The translations under genes and the position numbers were made by a program. The notes under the pieces are model-generated. The model was not told the origin of the DNA, did no database searches, and saw only the letters and a program-made list of their open reading frames with translations. Shown piece after piece: positions 1-7,066 of a stretch of DNA of 16,017 nt. Every line of letters begins with the position of its first letter. Within the stretch, counting starts at the first letter, position 1. The DNA comes from Anaerolineae bacterium (GTDB taxonomy: Bacteria > Chloroflexota > Anaerolineae > Anaerolineales > Villigracilaceae), in assembly GCA_017303735.1 (NCBI GenBank), contig JAFLCF010000101.1, positions 1 to 16,017 on the forward strand, in the 5' to 3' direction.

Positions 1-1239
1 GTGGTGATCGATCAGGTGACGGTGGGGCAGGTCATCGGCGGCATGCGCGATATTAAGTCCTTGCTGACCGATGTCTCTTTTGTAGACCCAGCCCATGGAA
101 TCCTTTTCCGTGGCATGCCCATCCCAGATATGCTCAAGGCATTGCCCAAGGCAAAAGGCGGCAAAATGCCGTTGGTGGGCGGTTTGTTCTATCTGCTACT
201 GATCGGCGAAGTTCCCACCAAGGAACAGGCTCTTGAAGTGGAAGCCGAATGGGCGAAACGCGCGAACGTGCCCGATTACGTTTTCAAGATGCTCAAGTCC
301 ATGCCGAAAGAGACTCACCCAATGACCTTGTTCTCGCAGGCAGTGCTCGCCTTGCAGAATGGCTCGGTCTTTGCCAAGCGATATCATGAAGGCATGAAGA
401 AAGATCAATATTGGGAAGCCGCCCTCGAAGACAGCCTCGACCTGACGGCGAAACTCCCGATCATTGCGGCATATATCTACCGCATGAAATATTTTGGCGA
501 GACCAGCAAGCCGAAATACAACCCCAAGCAAGATTACGGCTTGAACTTCTCGCGCATGATGAAGGTTTCAGACAAGAAAGGTTATGCCGAACTTGCCCGT
601 TTGTATTTCATTTTGCATAGCGATCACGAGTCGGGTAATGTCTCGGCACATACGATGCATCTCGTCGGGTCTGCACTCTCTGACCCGTATCTTTCCTTCT
701 CCGCCTCACTCAACGGGCTGGCTGGACCTCTGCATGGGCTTGCCAATCAGGAATGCCTGGGTTGGTTGATCGAAGTAAAAGAAAAGTTCGGCGGCGTTCC
801 AACTCGCGATGAATTGTATAAATTCTCATGGGACACCCTCAACGGCGGACAGGTCATCCCCGGATATGGGCATGCAGTCTTGCGTGTGCCGGATCCGCGT
901 TTTACGGCTCAGATGGATTTTGCAAAGAAGCGCTTCCCTGATGATGAATTGGTACGCCTTGCCGATATGGTCTTTGACGTAGTGCCGACCGTTCTCAAGG
1001 AACAGGGCAAAGCCAAGAACCCCGCCCCGAATGTGGATGCGATCAGCGGCACGCTCCAGTATTACTACGGCGTGCGTGACTTTGACTTCTACACCGTGTT
1101 GTTCGGTGTCGGTCGTGCCCTCGGTGTGACCGCCAACTATATTTGGATGCGCGCCCTCGGCATGCCGATCGAGCGCCCCAAATCGCTGACCACTAAGATG
1201 GTGGAAGATGCGGTTGCCAAAGCGGCTCAACCTGCGTAA
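1..1239 (+). CDS. gltA: Citrate synthase, eukaryote-like type, 5' end outside the window
   Basis: Condenses acetyl-CoA and oxaloacetate to citrate, the entry step of the TCA cycle, in the cytoplasm. Three stretches carry the active site: LHGLANQE with His245, PGYGHAVL with His291, and NVDAISG with Asp346. They correspond to His274, His320 and Asp375 of pig heart citrate synthase. Arg300 and Arg372 match the substrate-binding arginines 329 and 401, and GKAKNP is the CoA-binding loop. All five differ from pig numbering by exactly 29, so the alignment is gap-free there and about 29 residues of mature-type N-terminus are missing. The GTG at base 1 is therefore probably an internal Val codon and the gene begins upstream. 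The sequence is of the mitochondrial kind, also known from Geobacter, rather than the common hexameric GltA. The visible 412 residues end at TAA, followed by a strong terminator. Confidence 0.95.
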   Translation: MVIDQVTVGQVIGGMRDIKSLLTDVSFVDPAHGILFRGMPIPDMLKALPKAKGGKMPLVGGLFYLLLIGEVPTKEQALEVEAEWAKRANVPDYVFKMLKSMPKETHPMTLFSQAVLALQNGSVFAKRYHEGMKKDQYWEAALEDSLDLTAKLPIIAAYIYRMKYFGETSKPKYNPKQDYGLNFSRMMKVSDKKGYAELARLYFILHSDHESGNVSAHTMHLVGSALSDPYLSFSASLNGLAGPLHGLANQECLGWLIEVKEKFGGVPTRDELYKFSWDTLNGGQVIPGYGHAVLRVPDPRFTAQMDFAKKRFPDDELVRLADMVFDVVPTVLKEQGKAKNPAPNVDAISGTLQYYYGVRDFDFYTVLFGVGRALGVTANYIWMRALGMPIERPKSLTTKMVEDAVAKAAQPA

Positions 1240-1253
1240 ATAAATTTTGAATC

Positions 1254-1289
1254 AAAAAGACCTTCGAGTTTTTTCTCGAAGGTCTTTTT
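1254..1289. terminator. Bidirectional intrinsic terminator between convergent genes
   Basis: A perfect 15-bp stem (1254-1268 pairing with 1275-1289, AAAAAGACCTTCGAG on the left) encloses a TTTTTT loop. The stem begins with an A-run and ends with a T-run, so it can end transcription from both sides. It lies 14 nt after the citrate synthase stop and 10 nt beyond the stop of the oppositely transcribed peptidase. Confidence 0.93.
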
Positions 1290-1299
1290 ATTTGTAATT

Positions 1300-3372
1300 C
1301 TATTTTCTAACTCCAAGTCTATCCATCAAAAAGGCAAAATCCAGTGCGATCTCCTTAATGTAGTCATACCGTCCACTCGCCCCGGCGTGACCCGAGTCAT
1401 AGTTGACGTAGAAAAGCACCAGATTATCGTCTGTTTTTAGCTCGCGTAATTTTGCCGTGAACTTGGCAGGTTCCCAAAAAGAAACACGCGGATCGTTCAA
1501 GCCGGTGGTGATGAGCAGGTTGGGATAGTCCGTTTTTCGCAGGTTGTTATATGGGGAATAGGACATCATGTACTCGAACATCGCCTTATCCTCCGGGTTG
1601 CCCCACTGGTCGTATTCCTGCGTTGTGAGCGGAATGCTGGCATCTTCCATTGTTGTGACCACATCCATGAATGGCACTTTGGCGATGACCGCCTTGAAGA
1701 GATCCGGACGCATCGTCATGCAAGCGCCGACGAGTAATCCGCCTGCCGAGCCGCCTTGAATAGCAAGCTTATCTTTGGCAACATAGCCCTCTTTGATGAG
1801 ATGCTCGCCACAGGCAATGAAATCCGTGAAGGTGTTACGCTTGAATTCCATCTTGCCTTTTTCGTACCAATCCCGCCCCATGTCATATCCGCCGCGGATG
1901 TGAGCAATGGCGTACACGAATCCCCGGTCGAGCAGGCTGAAGCGATTCGAGTCGAAGTACGGGTCAATGGTTGCACCGTAAGAACCGTAGCCATACATCA
2001 ACGCGGGATTTGTCCCATCTTTCTTTTGCAAGTCTTTTCGATAAGCAATCGAAAGCGGAACTTGCGTCCCATCAGGCGCAGTAGCATGGATGCGTTCCAT
2101 CGCATAGTTTTTCTTGTCCAACCCGTGGATCACATCTTCCTTCTTTACATCCCATTCACCCGTATCCATGTGGACATCGACAATGGTAAAGGGTGTAATA
2201 AGCGAAGAATAACGCAGGCGCAATAAATTCGTTTCAAAATCAACATTGCTTTCAGGGTACACGCTGTAAGTCGGTTCAGGGAATTCAACATAGCGCACAT
2301 CGCTCAGCCCGTCCACAGCGCTGATGCGATACTGTTTCAACCCACCTTTGCGTTCATGGATGACGACATACTTTTCAAAAGTATCCACGCCTTCTACCAG
2401 CACATCGTCACGATGCGGCAAAACATCTTTCCAGTTCTCTTTGCCAGGGTTCTCAACCGACGCAACACTCACTTTAAAATTCTTCGCATTTTCATTATGG
2501 ACAATGAAGAACTTCCCGTTGTGATGCGCAGCGTTATAGTCCAAGCCTTCAATGCGCGGCTGTAGGATCTTCAATTCGCTGGCTGGGTCGTTCGCATCCA
2601 TAAAGCGAAACTCGCGTGTATTGGTGCTGTAATGATAGGTGGTGATAAAAACATCGTCGCGGGTTTTGTTGCAGAAAAGATAATATGTCTCGTCTTCTTC
2701 GTGCAAAACCAGCACATCCTCTTTTTGAGCGCTGCCAACCACATGACGAAATAACTTATACGGGCGCAGGGTTTCATCGAGCGTAATATAAAAGATGGTC
2801 TTGCTATCATTCGCCCATTCCACACCCATGCGTTCGTAGGCGCTGCCCGAAATATTTTCAAGCACTTCAGGGAAGTACTCGCCACTGGCGATATCTTTGA
2901 TGTAAATTTCAAAAATTTCCCGTCCGCCAAAATCTACGAGATAAGCAAGCTTTGTGCCATCCGGGCTGGGAACGAATCCGCTGATACCGCAAAAGGATTT
3001 GCCCTCCGCCAGTTGATTTTGATTCAGCAGAATTTCTTCGGGAGCTTCGAGCGAGCCTGCCTTGCGGCAAAAGATGGGATATTGCTTGCCTGCTTCTGTT
3101 CGTTCGTAATAGAAGAAGTCGCCTCGTTTCTCCGGGACAGTTGTATCGGTTTCCTGGATGCGTTCCTTCATCTCAGAGAAAAGTGCATCCCGTAGAGATT
3201 GGGTGTGTCCCATCACTTCTTCGAGATAATCGCTTTCTGAGTGCAGATACTTTAGGGTTTCGGGATCTTCCTTATCGCGTAACCAGTAATAATCGTCGAT
3301 GCGGGTGACACCGTGGCTGGTAAGTGGATGGGGTCGTTTCGGTGCGCTGGGTTGATGTGTTTTTGAAGTCAT
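1300..3372 (-). CDS. ptrB: Oligopeptidase B (prolyl oligopeptidase family, S9A)
   Basis: A cytoplasmic serine peptidase that cuts short peptides after Arg or Lys in this family. The 690-residue product has the usual family length (E. coli PtrB has 686). Its N-terminus carries the family signature THGxTRIDxYYWLRD (here SHGVTRIDDYYWLRD). A beta-propeller gate of about residues 75-410 follows, then an alpha/beta-hydrolase domain. The catalytic triad is readable: Ser542 in GGSAGG, Asp627 in GLNDPRV and His662 in DSGHAGASGR, each 10 residues beyond the E. coli positions as I recall them. The block PLTTQEYDQWGNP also follows PtrB closely. No signal peptide is visible. The ATG at 3372 has a good AGAAGGAA ribosome-binding site. 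It follows the DinB gene by 58 nt on the same strand and probably shares its transcript. Confidence 0.95.
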   Translation of the reverse strand: MTSKTHQPSAPKRPHPLTSHGVTRIDDYYWLRDKEDPETLKYLHSESDYLEEVMGHTQSLRDALFSEMKERIQETDTTVPEKRGDFFYYERTEAGKQYPIFCRKAGSLEAPEEILLNQNQLAEGKSFCGISGFVPSPDGTKLAYLVDFGGREIFEIYIKDIASGEYFPEVLENISGSAYERMGVEWANDSKTIFYITLDETLRPYKLFRHVVGSAQKEDVLVLHEEDETYYLFCNKTRDDVFITTYHYSTNTREFRFMDANDPASELKILQPRIEGLDYNAAHHNGKFFIVHNENAKNFKVSVASVENPGKENWKDVLPHRDDVLVEGVDTFEKYVVIHERKGGLKQYRISAVDGLSDVRYVEFPEPTYSVYPESNVDFETNLLRLRYSSLITPFTIVDVHMDTGEWDVKKEDVIHGLDKKNYAMERIHATAPDGTQVPLSIAYRKDLQKKDGTNPALMYGYGSYGATIDPYFDSNRFSLLDRGFVYAIAHIRGGYDMGRDWYEKGKMEFKRNTFTDFIACGEHLIKEGYVAKDKLAIQGGSAGGLLVGACMTMRPDLFKAVIAKVPFMDVVTTMEDASIPLTTQEYDQWGNPEDKAMFEYMMSYSPYNNLRKTDYPNLLITTGLNDPRVSFWEPAKFTAKLRELKTDDNLVLFYVNYDSGHAGASGRYDYIKEIALDFAFLMDRLGVRK

Positions 3373-3430
3373 GAGGGTTCCTTCTCAATAAAAATAACAG
3401 CCACAAATCATGCGACTGTCATGGATTGGT

Positions 3431-3961
3431 CTACGCAAACGGCAGATATTTCTCGTTAAGGCTTGCCATGTGATGCTCCACATGCCCGACGAGCATGTAG
3501 ACCAAAGCCCGGGCGCTGACGGGATTTCCGCTGGCGGTGCCCACTTCGGCGAGGGCAGAGGCGCTCATGTTCTTGATGGCGAGTGTGTTGGCGCGGCGTA
3601 GAAAGTCAAATTCATCCAGCAGGTCAGCAAGTGGAATTTCATCCGCACCAGATTCGCGGACGTAATCATTTTGCTCAAAGCCGGGGAGGGGCGTTTTATC
3701 CTTTCGGGAAACTCGTAGCAAACGATACGAGAAGACCCGCTCACCATCTATCAGATGAGAAACGACTTCTTTGATGGACCATTCCTGAGGTCCGGGTTTG
3801 AAGCGGGCTTGTGAGTCTGAAAATTTCCCCATGGCTGTTTTCATTTCATTAGGCTGAAGCGACAGGGCGGCGTGGATGTCTCCGCGGGCAGCAGCACGTT
3901 GGATGTAGTCTGCATAAAAGGGGGAGTATTCTTGTGATTCGGGCTGGGGAATATGGCTCAT
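3431..3961 (-). CDS. DinB-fold protein (DinB_2 / DUF664-like putative metal-dependent enzyme)
   Basis: A 176-residue soluble protein of the DinB / YfiT four-helix-bundle superfamily. Members often bind a metal through three His residues and act as thiol-dependent transferases or hydrolases; the substrate here is unknown. What shows this: EWSIKEVVSHLIDGER with His69 at the end of one helix, and VGHVEHHMASLNEK with His160 and His164 (HxxxH), the three likely metal ligands. The motif ..HLIDGERVFSYRLLRVSR.. is typical of the DinB_2 subgroup found next to many unrelated genes. AAAGGAG lies 8 nt before the ATG and a TATAAT box just upstream. It is first in a probable two-gene unit with oligopeptidase B. 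No functional link between the two is evident. Confidence 0.87.
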   Translation of the reverse strand: MSHIPQPESQEYSPFYADYIQRAAARGDIHAALSLQPNEMKTAMGKFSDSQARFKPGPQEWSIKEVVSHLIDGERVFSYRLLRVSRKDKTPLPGFEQNDYVRESGADEIPLADLLDEFDFLRRANTLAIKNMSASALAEVGTASGNPVSARALVYMLVGHVEHHMASLNEKYLPFA

Positions 3962-3980
3962 ATGAGGGCTCCTTTTATGG

Positions 3981-3986
3981 ATTATA
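3981..3986 (-). promoter_or_regulatory. -10 box of the DinB gene
   Basis: TATAAT on the minus strand, 19 nt upstream of the DinB start, leaving a short leader that just contains the AAAGGAG ribosome-binding site. I see no convincing -35 box at 16-18 nt. It faces the plus-strand TATAAT at 4014-4019, so both genes appear to be driven from this 68-bp divergent gap. Confidence 0.5.
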
Positions 3987-4013
3987 TCGTACCGATAATT
4001 CTTTTATTCACTG

Positions 4014-4019
4014 TATAAT
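4014..4019 (+). promoter_or_regulatory. -10 box of the 4030-4335 gene
   Basis: TGTATAAT reads as a perfect -10 hexamer with an upstream TG. A start site 6-8 nt downstream would fall at about 4026, only a few bases before the ATG at 4030. The message would then be almost leaderless, consistent with the absence of a clear ribosome-binding site (only AGGGACGC). A -35 box is not obvious. Confidence 0.5.
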
Positions 4020-4029
4020 ACAGGGACGC

Positions 4030-4335
4030 ATGAACACTTTATCACTTTATCAACACCTGTTTCGCGAACCTTCCCCCGCCGATAAGCTGAAGTTATTTCA
4101 GACCTTGTTCGATTCAAATGAGATCAACCCAGACCTGGCATTGGCTTTGCTGAAAATCGTCCACTCGGAGTTAAGCTCTGAGGAAGGCGATGGACCATCG
4201 TATCGGCAATATGCCCAGATCATCGAAGCCGTGCGATATCACAAGATGGATATGCTGCGGCATATTGTAGAGACTTGGAAGGCTGGGAAACCCGCCAAAG
4301 ACCCGGAATGGCTTGCAGACGGAAAGATCAAATAA
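4030..4335 (+). CDS. Small conserved-looking protein of unknown function (101 aa)
   Basis: I do not recognise this protein. It is acidic to neutral, predicted mostly helical, with no Cys, no signal peptide and no membrane segment, so it is probably a cytoplasmic all-alpha protein. Motifs that would help find relatives are PSPADKLKLFQTLFDS, LALALLKIVHSELSSEEGD, YRQYAQIIEAVRYHK and KDPEWLADG. The reading frame is open further upstream to 3934, but that part overlaps the divergent DinB gene and its promoter. I chose the ATG at 4030 because the -10 box TATAAT sits just before it. The codon pattern looks like real coding DNA. It stands alone: DinB is transcribed away from it, and a degraded ORF follows 43 nt later. 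Confidence 0.72.
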   Translation: MNTLSLYQHLFREPSPADKLKLFQTLFDSNEINPDLALALLKIVHSELSSEEGDGPSYRQYAQIIEAVRYHKMDMLRHIVETWKAGKPAKDPEWLADGKIK

Positions 4336-4378
4336 ATTCTTTTTTTTGGGGAAACTGAGTTAATGGAGCAAGCTTTTT

Positions 4379-4520
4379 ATGTCTATCACCATCGGTACAG
4401 CCGCAGCCAAACGCGGCGAGTATTTTCTGGTGCATCATTAGGGATGGCGCAGACGTTCTGCTTGCCATCCCCGATGATGAGCTGTTGGTGGGCGAGTACC
4501 CCGAAAAGTATTTTGATTAA
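4379..4520 (+). pseudogene. Small ORF broken by a one-base frameshift
   Basis: Starting at ATG 4379, with GGAG 10 nt upstream, the frame gives MSITIGTAAAKRGEYFLVHH and then stops at a TAG. From about 4431 the next frame continues with a protein-like stretch, CIIRDGADVLLAIPDDELL, then VGEYPEKYFD and a TAA stop at 4518. The total is 142 nt, that is 47 codons plus one base. A single-base indel near 4425-4440 would join the two parts into a protein of about 46 residues. I do not recognise the family. Either the gene is broken or the base call is wrong. The 64-residue frame 4363-4557 crossing the same DNA is rich in Arg, Ser, His and Trp and looks like noise. Confidence 0.45.
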
Positions 4521-4549
4521 TTCATTGCATAGAGTGCGTCGCGCCAGCC

Positions 4550-4581
4550 TGAAATAGAAATATCCCAGTCTTTCTATTTCA
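4550..4581. terminator. Stem-loop between converging small genes
   Basis: A perfect 11-bp inverted repeat, TGAAATAGAAA (4550-4560) pairing with TTTCTATTTCA (4571-4581), with a 10-nt loop. It overlaps the stop codon of the minus-strand small membrane protein. It lies about 30 nt past the end of the broken plus-strand ORF. The stem is A+T-rich and lacks a long T-run, so it is a weak terminator or an mRNA 3' end structure at best. Confidence 0.45.
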
Positions 4582-4696
4582 AGACCAATAAACCAATGCC
4601 AATTGCAAGGGCGCTAATGGATGCAATAAAAAGCATTGTAATGATCTTTGGCGCTTTTTGAGGGTATCTCTTTTCGATCAGATGAATGATATGCAT
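4574..4696 (-). CDS. Small single-pass membrane protein (40 aa)
   Basis: Not recognised as a named family. The 40 residues form a basic, amphipathic N-terminus (MHIIHLIEKRYPQKAPK) followed by one uninterrupted hydrophobic helix from about Ile18 to Leu39 and a final Lys. This suggests a small inner-membrane protein with the N-terminus inside by the positive-inside rule. An excellent ribosome-binding site, AGGAG at 4703-4707, stands 6 nt before the ATG, the strongest reason to call it a gene. It begins 92 nt after the end of the membrane-anchored LuxR regulator on the same strand and may be cotranscribed with it, which would suggest a partner role. That link is inference. A stem-loop covers its stop codon. 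Confidence 0.62.
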   Translation of the reverse strand: MHIIHLIEKRYPQKAPKIITMLFIASISALAIGIGLLVLK

Positions 4697-4788
4697 TTTA
4701 AACTCCTATACTTTTTTTTGAACAGCCCCAACTTTAATGCCAGGAACTCTTAAAAACGATAGGCAAAAGTATATAAAAAGTATATTTC

Positions 4789-5559
4789 CTAAAGTAAATT
4801 AAGCTGGCGGGCGCGCTTGACCGCATCCGTGCGGCGACGTGCTCCTAACTTGCGATATAGTTTTGATGTATACATTTTTACTGTGTTGGGAGATAAAGAA
4901 AGTTGAGCAGCGATCTCCTTATTCGAAAGACCTGCTGCAATGCACCCTAGTAGTTCCTTATCTCGGGGGGTAAGCACTTCGATCTGGTTAAGGTTTTCAC
5001 TATCGTCTAACGAAGCTTTCTCAAGGATTGGGGCTGTCCCTGTGATTTGGATGCCCCCCAGAAGGGTTTTTGTCAGGGGCGTATAAAAGACTTTGTCATT
5101 TTCCCTGTTCTTGAATTGAAAGTATATATCTTCGCTTACCTTGAAATTTTGCGCAGCAATGCGGATCGTGTAGTGCGGCAATTGAATCAAACCAATATTT
5201 CCGCTGATCCTACATTGAACTTGACCAACTACAGTTGCAACTTGCCGTTCTTGGATTTCCCTGTTTGTCTGAAGCCAGGACCGTGGCGACGAACGAAGTA
5301 ACCAAAGCCAAAATAGACCGACTAGAAATACGATAAAGAAAACTCCACGATCTGCAAAGGTTGGAAAAATAATTTTTAGGGTTAATGCAGTGATCAGGAT
5401 GAAAAGCATTATCAAAAAAGCCAACGCCCCTAGAATTTCTGAGAATTGCTTGTTTTTCAAAAAACGTTGTTGCTGGCTGCTTAATTCTCCGCGGAGGTTC
5501 GCGTTAAGATCTTCTAAGGTTAAATTTACTCTGTCTAAAATAACTTCTTCAAGTTTCAT
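4789..5559 (-). CDS. Membrane-anchored LuxR-type transcriptional regulator
   Basis: A probable DNA-binding regulator tethered to the membrane. From the ATG at 5559 it has 256 residues. Residues 1-38 are charged and helical. Two hydrophobic segments follow at about 41-63 and 72-88. A mostly beta middle part (about 105-180) ends in FYTPLTKTLLGG. The C-terminal 62 residues are a LuxR/NarL helix-turn-helix with LTPRDKELL, GLSNKEIAAQLSLSPNTVK and YRKLGARRRTDAV. There is no phosphoreceiver domain, so the signal is probably sensed by the membrane or middle part. An alternative ATG at 5592 adds 11 residues but lacks a ribosome-binding site. I prefer 5559 because a TATACT box lies between the two and GAGAAA precedes the inner ATG. 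It is divergent from deoC with only 73 nt between starts, so it could control the deoC unit, itself, or both (inference). Confidence 0.85.
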   Translation of the reverse strand: MKLEEVILDRVNLTLEDLNANLRGELSSQQQRFLKNKQFSEILGALAFLIMLFILITALTLKIIFPTFADRGVFFIVFLVGLFWLWLLRSSPRSWLQTNREIQERQVATVVGQVQCRISGNIGLIQLPHYTIRIAAQNFKVSEDIYFQFKNRENDKVFYTPLTKTLLGGIQITGTAPILEKASLDDSENLNQIEVLTPRDKELLGCIAAGLSNKEIAAQLSLSPNTVKMYTSKLYRKLGARRRTDAVKRARQLNLL

Positions 5560-5578
5560 CTGATTTCTCTTGGTTAAT

Positions 5579-5584
5579 AGTATA
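5579..5584 (-). promoter_or_regulatory. Possible -10 box of the LuxR gene
   Basis: TATACT on the minus strand, 19 nt before the preferred LuxR start at 5559. Next to it CAATTAATTG (5590-5599) is a perfect 10-bp palindrome between the two divergent -10 boxes, a possible operator. No good -35 box is visible, which is common for promoters that need an activator. Confidence 0.35.
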
Positions 5585-5599
5585 GCATTCAATTAATTG

Positions 5600-5605
5600 T
5601 ATAAT
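5600..5605 (+). promoter_or_regulatory. deoC: -10 box of the deoC unit
   Basis: TATAAT directly after a TTG, 27 nt before the deoC ATG and well placed to give a leader holding the GGAG ribosome-binding site at 5624-5627. It abuts the palindrome CAATTAATTG shared with the divergent LuxR gene. The presence of this box inside the longer possible frame (TTG at 5597) is the main reason to start deoC at 5633. Confidence 0.5.
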
Positions 5606-5632
5606 GATGTCAGACAATCATTTGGAGTTTCA

Positions 5633-6592
5633 ATGACCAGTAATCACACTCGTAACCCCGGCACGCCCCTCGACCTTGATTGGGTCATGGGCGCGCACAT
5701 CAACAAAAGCGCAGTGGAGCGACGCACCGTCACGCTCACTGGTCGCCGCACCGTGAAAAAGGATTGGCAGGCGGCATGGCTTTTACGCGCCGTCACCTGT
5801 ATTGACCTGACCACCCTCGCAGGCGATGACACGCCTGGGCGCGTGCAGCGTCTGTGCGCCAAAGCCAAGCAACCGATTCGCCCTGATATGCTCGAAAAAC
5901 TTGGATTGAACGGTGAGCGGATTCAAGTCGGTGCGGTCTGCGTTTATCCCAACCGTGTAGCGGATGCAGTTCACGCGCTTCAAGGCTCTACCATTCCAGT
6001 TGCCTCTGTTGCGACAGGGTTTCCTGCGGGACAGACTCCTCTGCCACAAAGAATCCAAGAAATTGAGCAAGCCGTGGAAGCAGGCGCCAAAGAAATTGAC
6101 GTGGTCATCGCCCGCAACTATGTTCTGACGGGTGATTGGCAAGCCATGTACGACGAACTGCAACAATTCCGCAAAGCCTGTGGTGACGCGCACATGAAGA
6201 CCATCTTGGCAACGGGCGAGCTTGGCACGCTCAAGAATATTTACCAAGCCAGTTTAGTCTCCATGATGGCAGGCTCAGACTTTATCAAGACGTCCACAGG
6301 TAAAGAGCCGACCAACGCGACTCTCGATGTCAGCCTTGTGATGATCCGCGCCCTGCGTGATTATCTCGATCGCTTTGGCTACAAAGTGGGCTTCAAACCT
6401 GCGGGTGGAATCAGCTCCGCGAAGCAGGCGCTGGCGTGGCAGTCGCTGATGAAGGAAGAACTCGGCGACGAGTGGCTGAAGAATGACCTCTTCCGCTTTG
6501 GTGCAAGCAGCCTGCTGACCGACATCGAGCGGCAGTTGTATCACTACCTCACCGGTCACTACGCCGCGAAACATCACATGCCGATGGGATAA
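5633..6592 (+). CDS. deoC: Deoxyribose-phosphate aldolase, eukaryote-like long type
   Basis: Class I aldolase that splits 2-deoxyribose 5-phosphate into glyceraldehyde 3-phosphate and acetaldehyde in deoxynucleoside breakdown. The 319 residues match human DERA (318) far better than the short E. coli DeoC. Matching blocks include RRTVKKDWQAAWLLRAVT, DLTTLAGDDT, VASVATGFPAGQT, KTILATGELGTL and KEELGDEWL. Catalytic residues are present: Schiff-base Lys219 in FIKTSTGK, Lys255 in GFKPAGG and Asp156 in EIDVVI, each one residue beyond the human position. A (beta/alpha)8 barrel is expected. The ATG at 5633 has GGAG at a spacing of 5 nt. The reading frame could be extended to a TTG at 5597, but that lies on the -10 box. 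It is the first gene of a plus-strand run ending with an aldehyde dehydrogenase that could consume the acetaldehyde. Confidence 0.95.
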   Translation: MTSNHTRNPGTPLDLDWVMGAHINKSAVERRTVTLTGRRTVKKDWQAAWLLRAVTCIDLTTLAGDDTPGRVQRLCAKAKQPIRPDMLEKLGLNGERIQVGAVCVYPNRVADAVHALQGSTIPVASVATGFPAGQTPLPQRIQEIEQAVEAGAKEIDVVIARNYVLTGDWQAMYDELQQFRKACGDAHMKTILATGELGTLKNIYQASLVSMMAGSDFIKTSTGKEPTNATLDVSLVMIRALRDYLDRFGYKVGFKPAGGISSAKQALAWQSLMKEELGDEWLKNDLFRFGASSLLTDIERQLYHYLTGHYAAKHHMPMG

Positions 6593-6604
6593 AGCCAACC
6601 CCGA

Positions 6605-6736
6605 TGGTCGAGTAGGGCTGGTGCTTTTCCAGCCCGTATCGAGACCATCAGTTGGATATATATAGAAAATAAAAGGTGTGCTTGAAATTTGTGATCTCGA
6701 TACGCCCCTCAAAGAGCCTTCGGGGCTACTCGACCA
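6605..6736. repeat. REP-doublet element, copy 1 (two inverted REP-like hairpins)
   Basis: The left hairpin at 6605-6647 runs from TGGTCGAGTAGGGCTGG to CCAGCCCGTATCGAGACCA: 7-bp inner stem, internal loop, 5-bp outer stem. The right hairpin at 6692-6736 runs from TGATCTCGATACG to GGCTACTCGACCA and is the left one in reverse orientation. The spacer is 44 nt and A+T-rich. The element fills the gap between deoC and the GIY-YIG gene, starting 12 nt after the deoC stop. GAATATATATG follows it at 6739. The motif GGTCGAGTAG..CGTATCGAGACC is, as far as I recall, a dispersed palindrome in many bacterial genomes. No other copy than the pair here occurs in this window. Confidence 0.88.
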
Positions 6737-6760
6737 CCGAATATATATGGAATAAAAGTT

Positions 6761-7060
6761 ATGGCATGGATGTATATTCTTGAATGTTCTGATGGTTCCT
6801 ATTATGTTGGATCAACTAAAAATCTTGACCAACGCTTCATGCAACACCAGTCAGGGAAAGGTTCAAGATATACGTCAGGGCGGCTTCCTGTGAAGTTGGT
6901 GTATGGCGAAGAATATGACCGAGTTGCTGATGCTTATTATCGAGAAAAACAAGTGCAAAATTGGGGCAGAGCGAAAAGAGAAGCGTTGATCAGTGGTAAT
7001 TATGAAATGCTTCCACCTCTGGCAAAGAAGAAGTTTCAGAAAGATCAAAATAACAGCTAG
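6761..7060 (+). CDS. Stand-alone GIY-YIG nuclease domain protein (UPF0213/YhbQ-like)
   Basis: A 99-residue protein that consists of one GIY-YIG endonuclease domain. The first motif is MYILECSDGSYYVGST (Tyr5, then Tyr15-Val-Gly). Next come Arg25 in NLDQRFMQH with His29, and metal-binding Glu62 in YYREKQVQNWGRAKREALISG. These are the expected catalytic Tyr/Tyr/Arg/Glu set, so the enzyme looks intact. It lacks any extra DNA-binding domain; the C-terminus is a short basic tail. A weak ribosome-binding site, GGAA, lies 8 nt before the ATG. The gene is more A+T-rich than deoC and the dehydrogenase around it. It is enclosed by two REP-doublet elements, with only 6 nt between its stop and the second. 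This suggests that gene and repeats form one unit inserted between deoC and the dehydrogenase gene. The substrate is not known. Confidence 0.9.
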   Translation: MAWMYILECSDGSYYVGSTKNLDQRFMQHQSGKGSRYTSGRLPVKLVYGEEYDRVADAYYREKQVQNWGRAKREALISGNYEMLPPLAKKKFQKDQNNS

Positions 7061-7066
7061 CCCCGT

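Noticed and set aside
826..1230. 134-residue minus-strand ORF inside citrate synthase, and similar long antisense frames in deoC and the dehydrogenase gene
   Set aside because: They are antisense shadows of conserved coding sequence with no ribosome-binding site and no recognisable motif.
3934..4029. N-terminal extension of the 101-residue protein to 3934
   Set aside because: It would overlap the start of the divergent DinB gene and both -10 boxes; the downstream ATG at 4030 follows a perfect TATAAT box.
4363..4557. 64-residue plus-strand ORF
   Set aside because: Composition is unlike a protein (many Arg, Ser, Trp, His), there is no suitable ribosome-binding site, it crosses the better small ORF in two other frames, and it ends within a stem-loop.
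5597..5632. deoC start at the TTG at 5597
   Set aside because: The TTG overlaps the -10 box of the gene, and the extra 12 residues match nothing in the aldolase family. ATG 5633 has GGAG at 5 nt.
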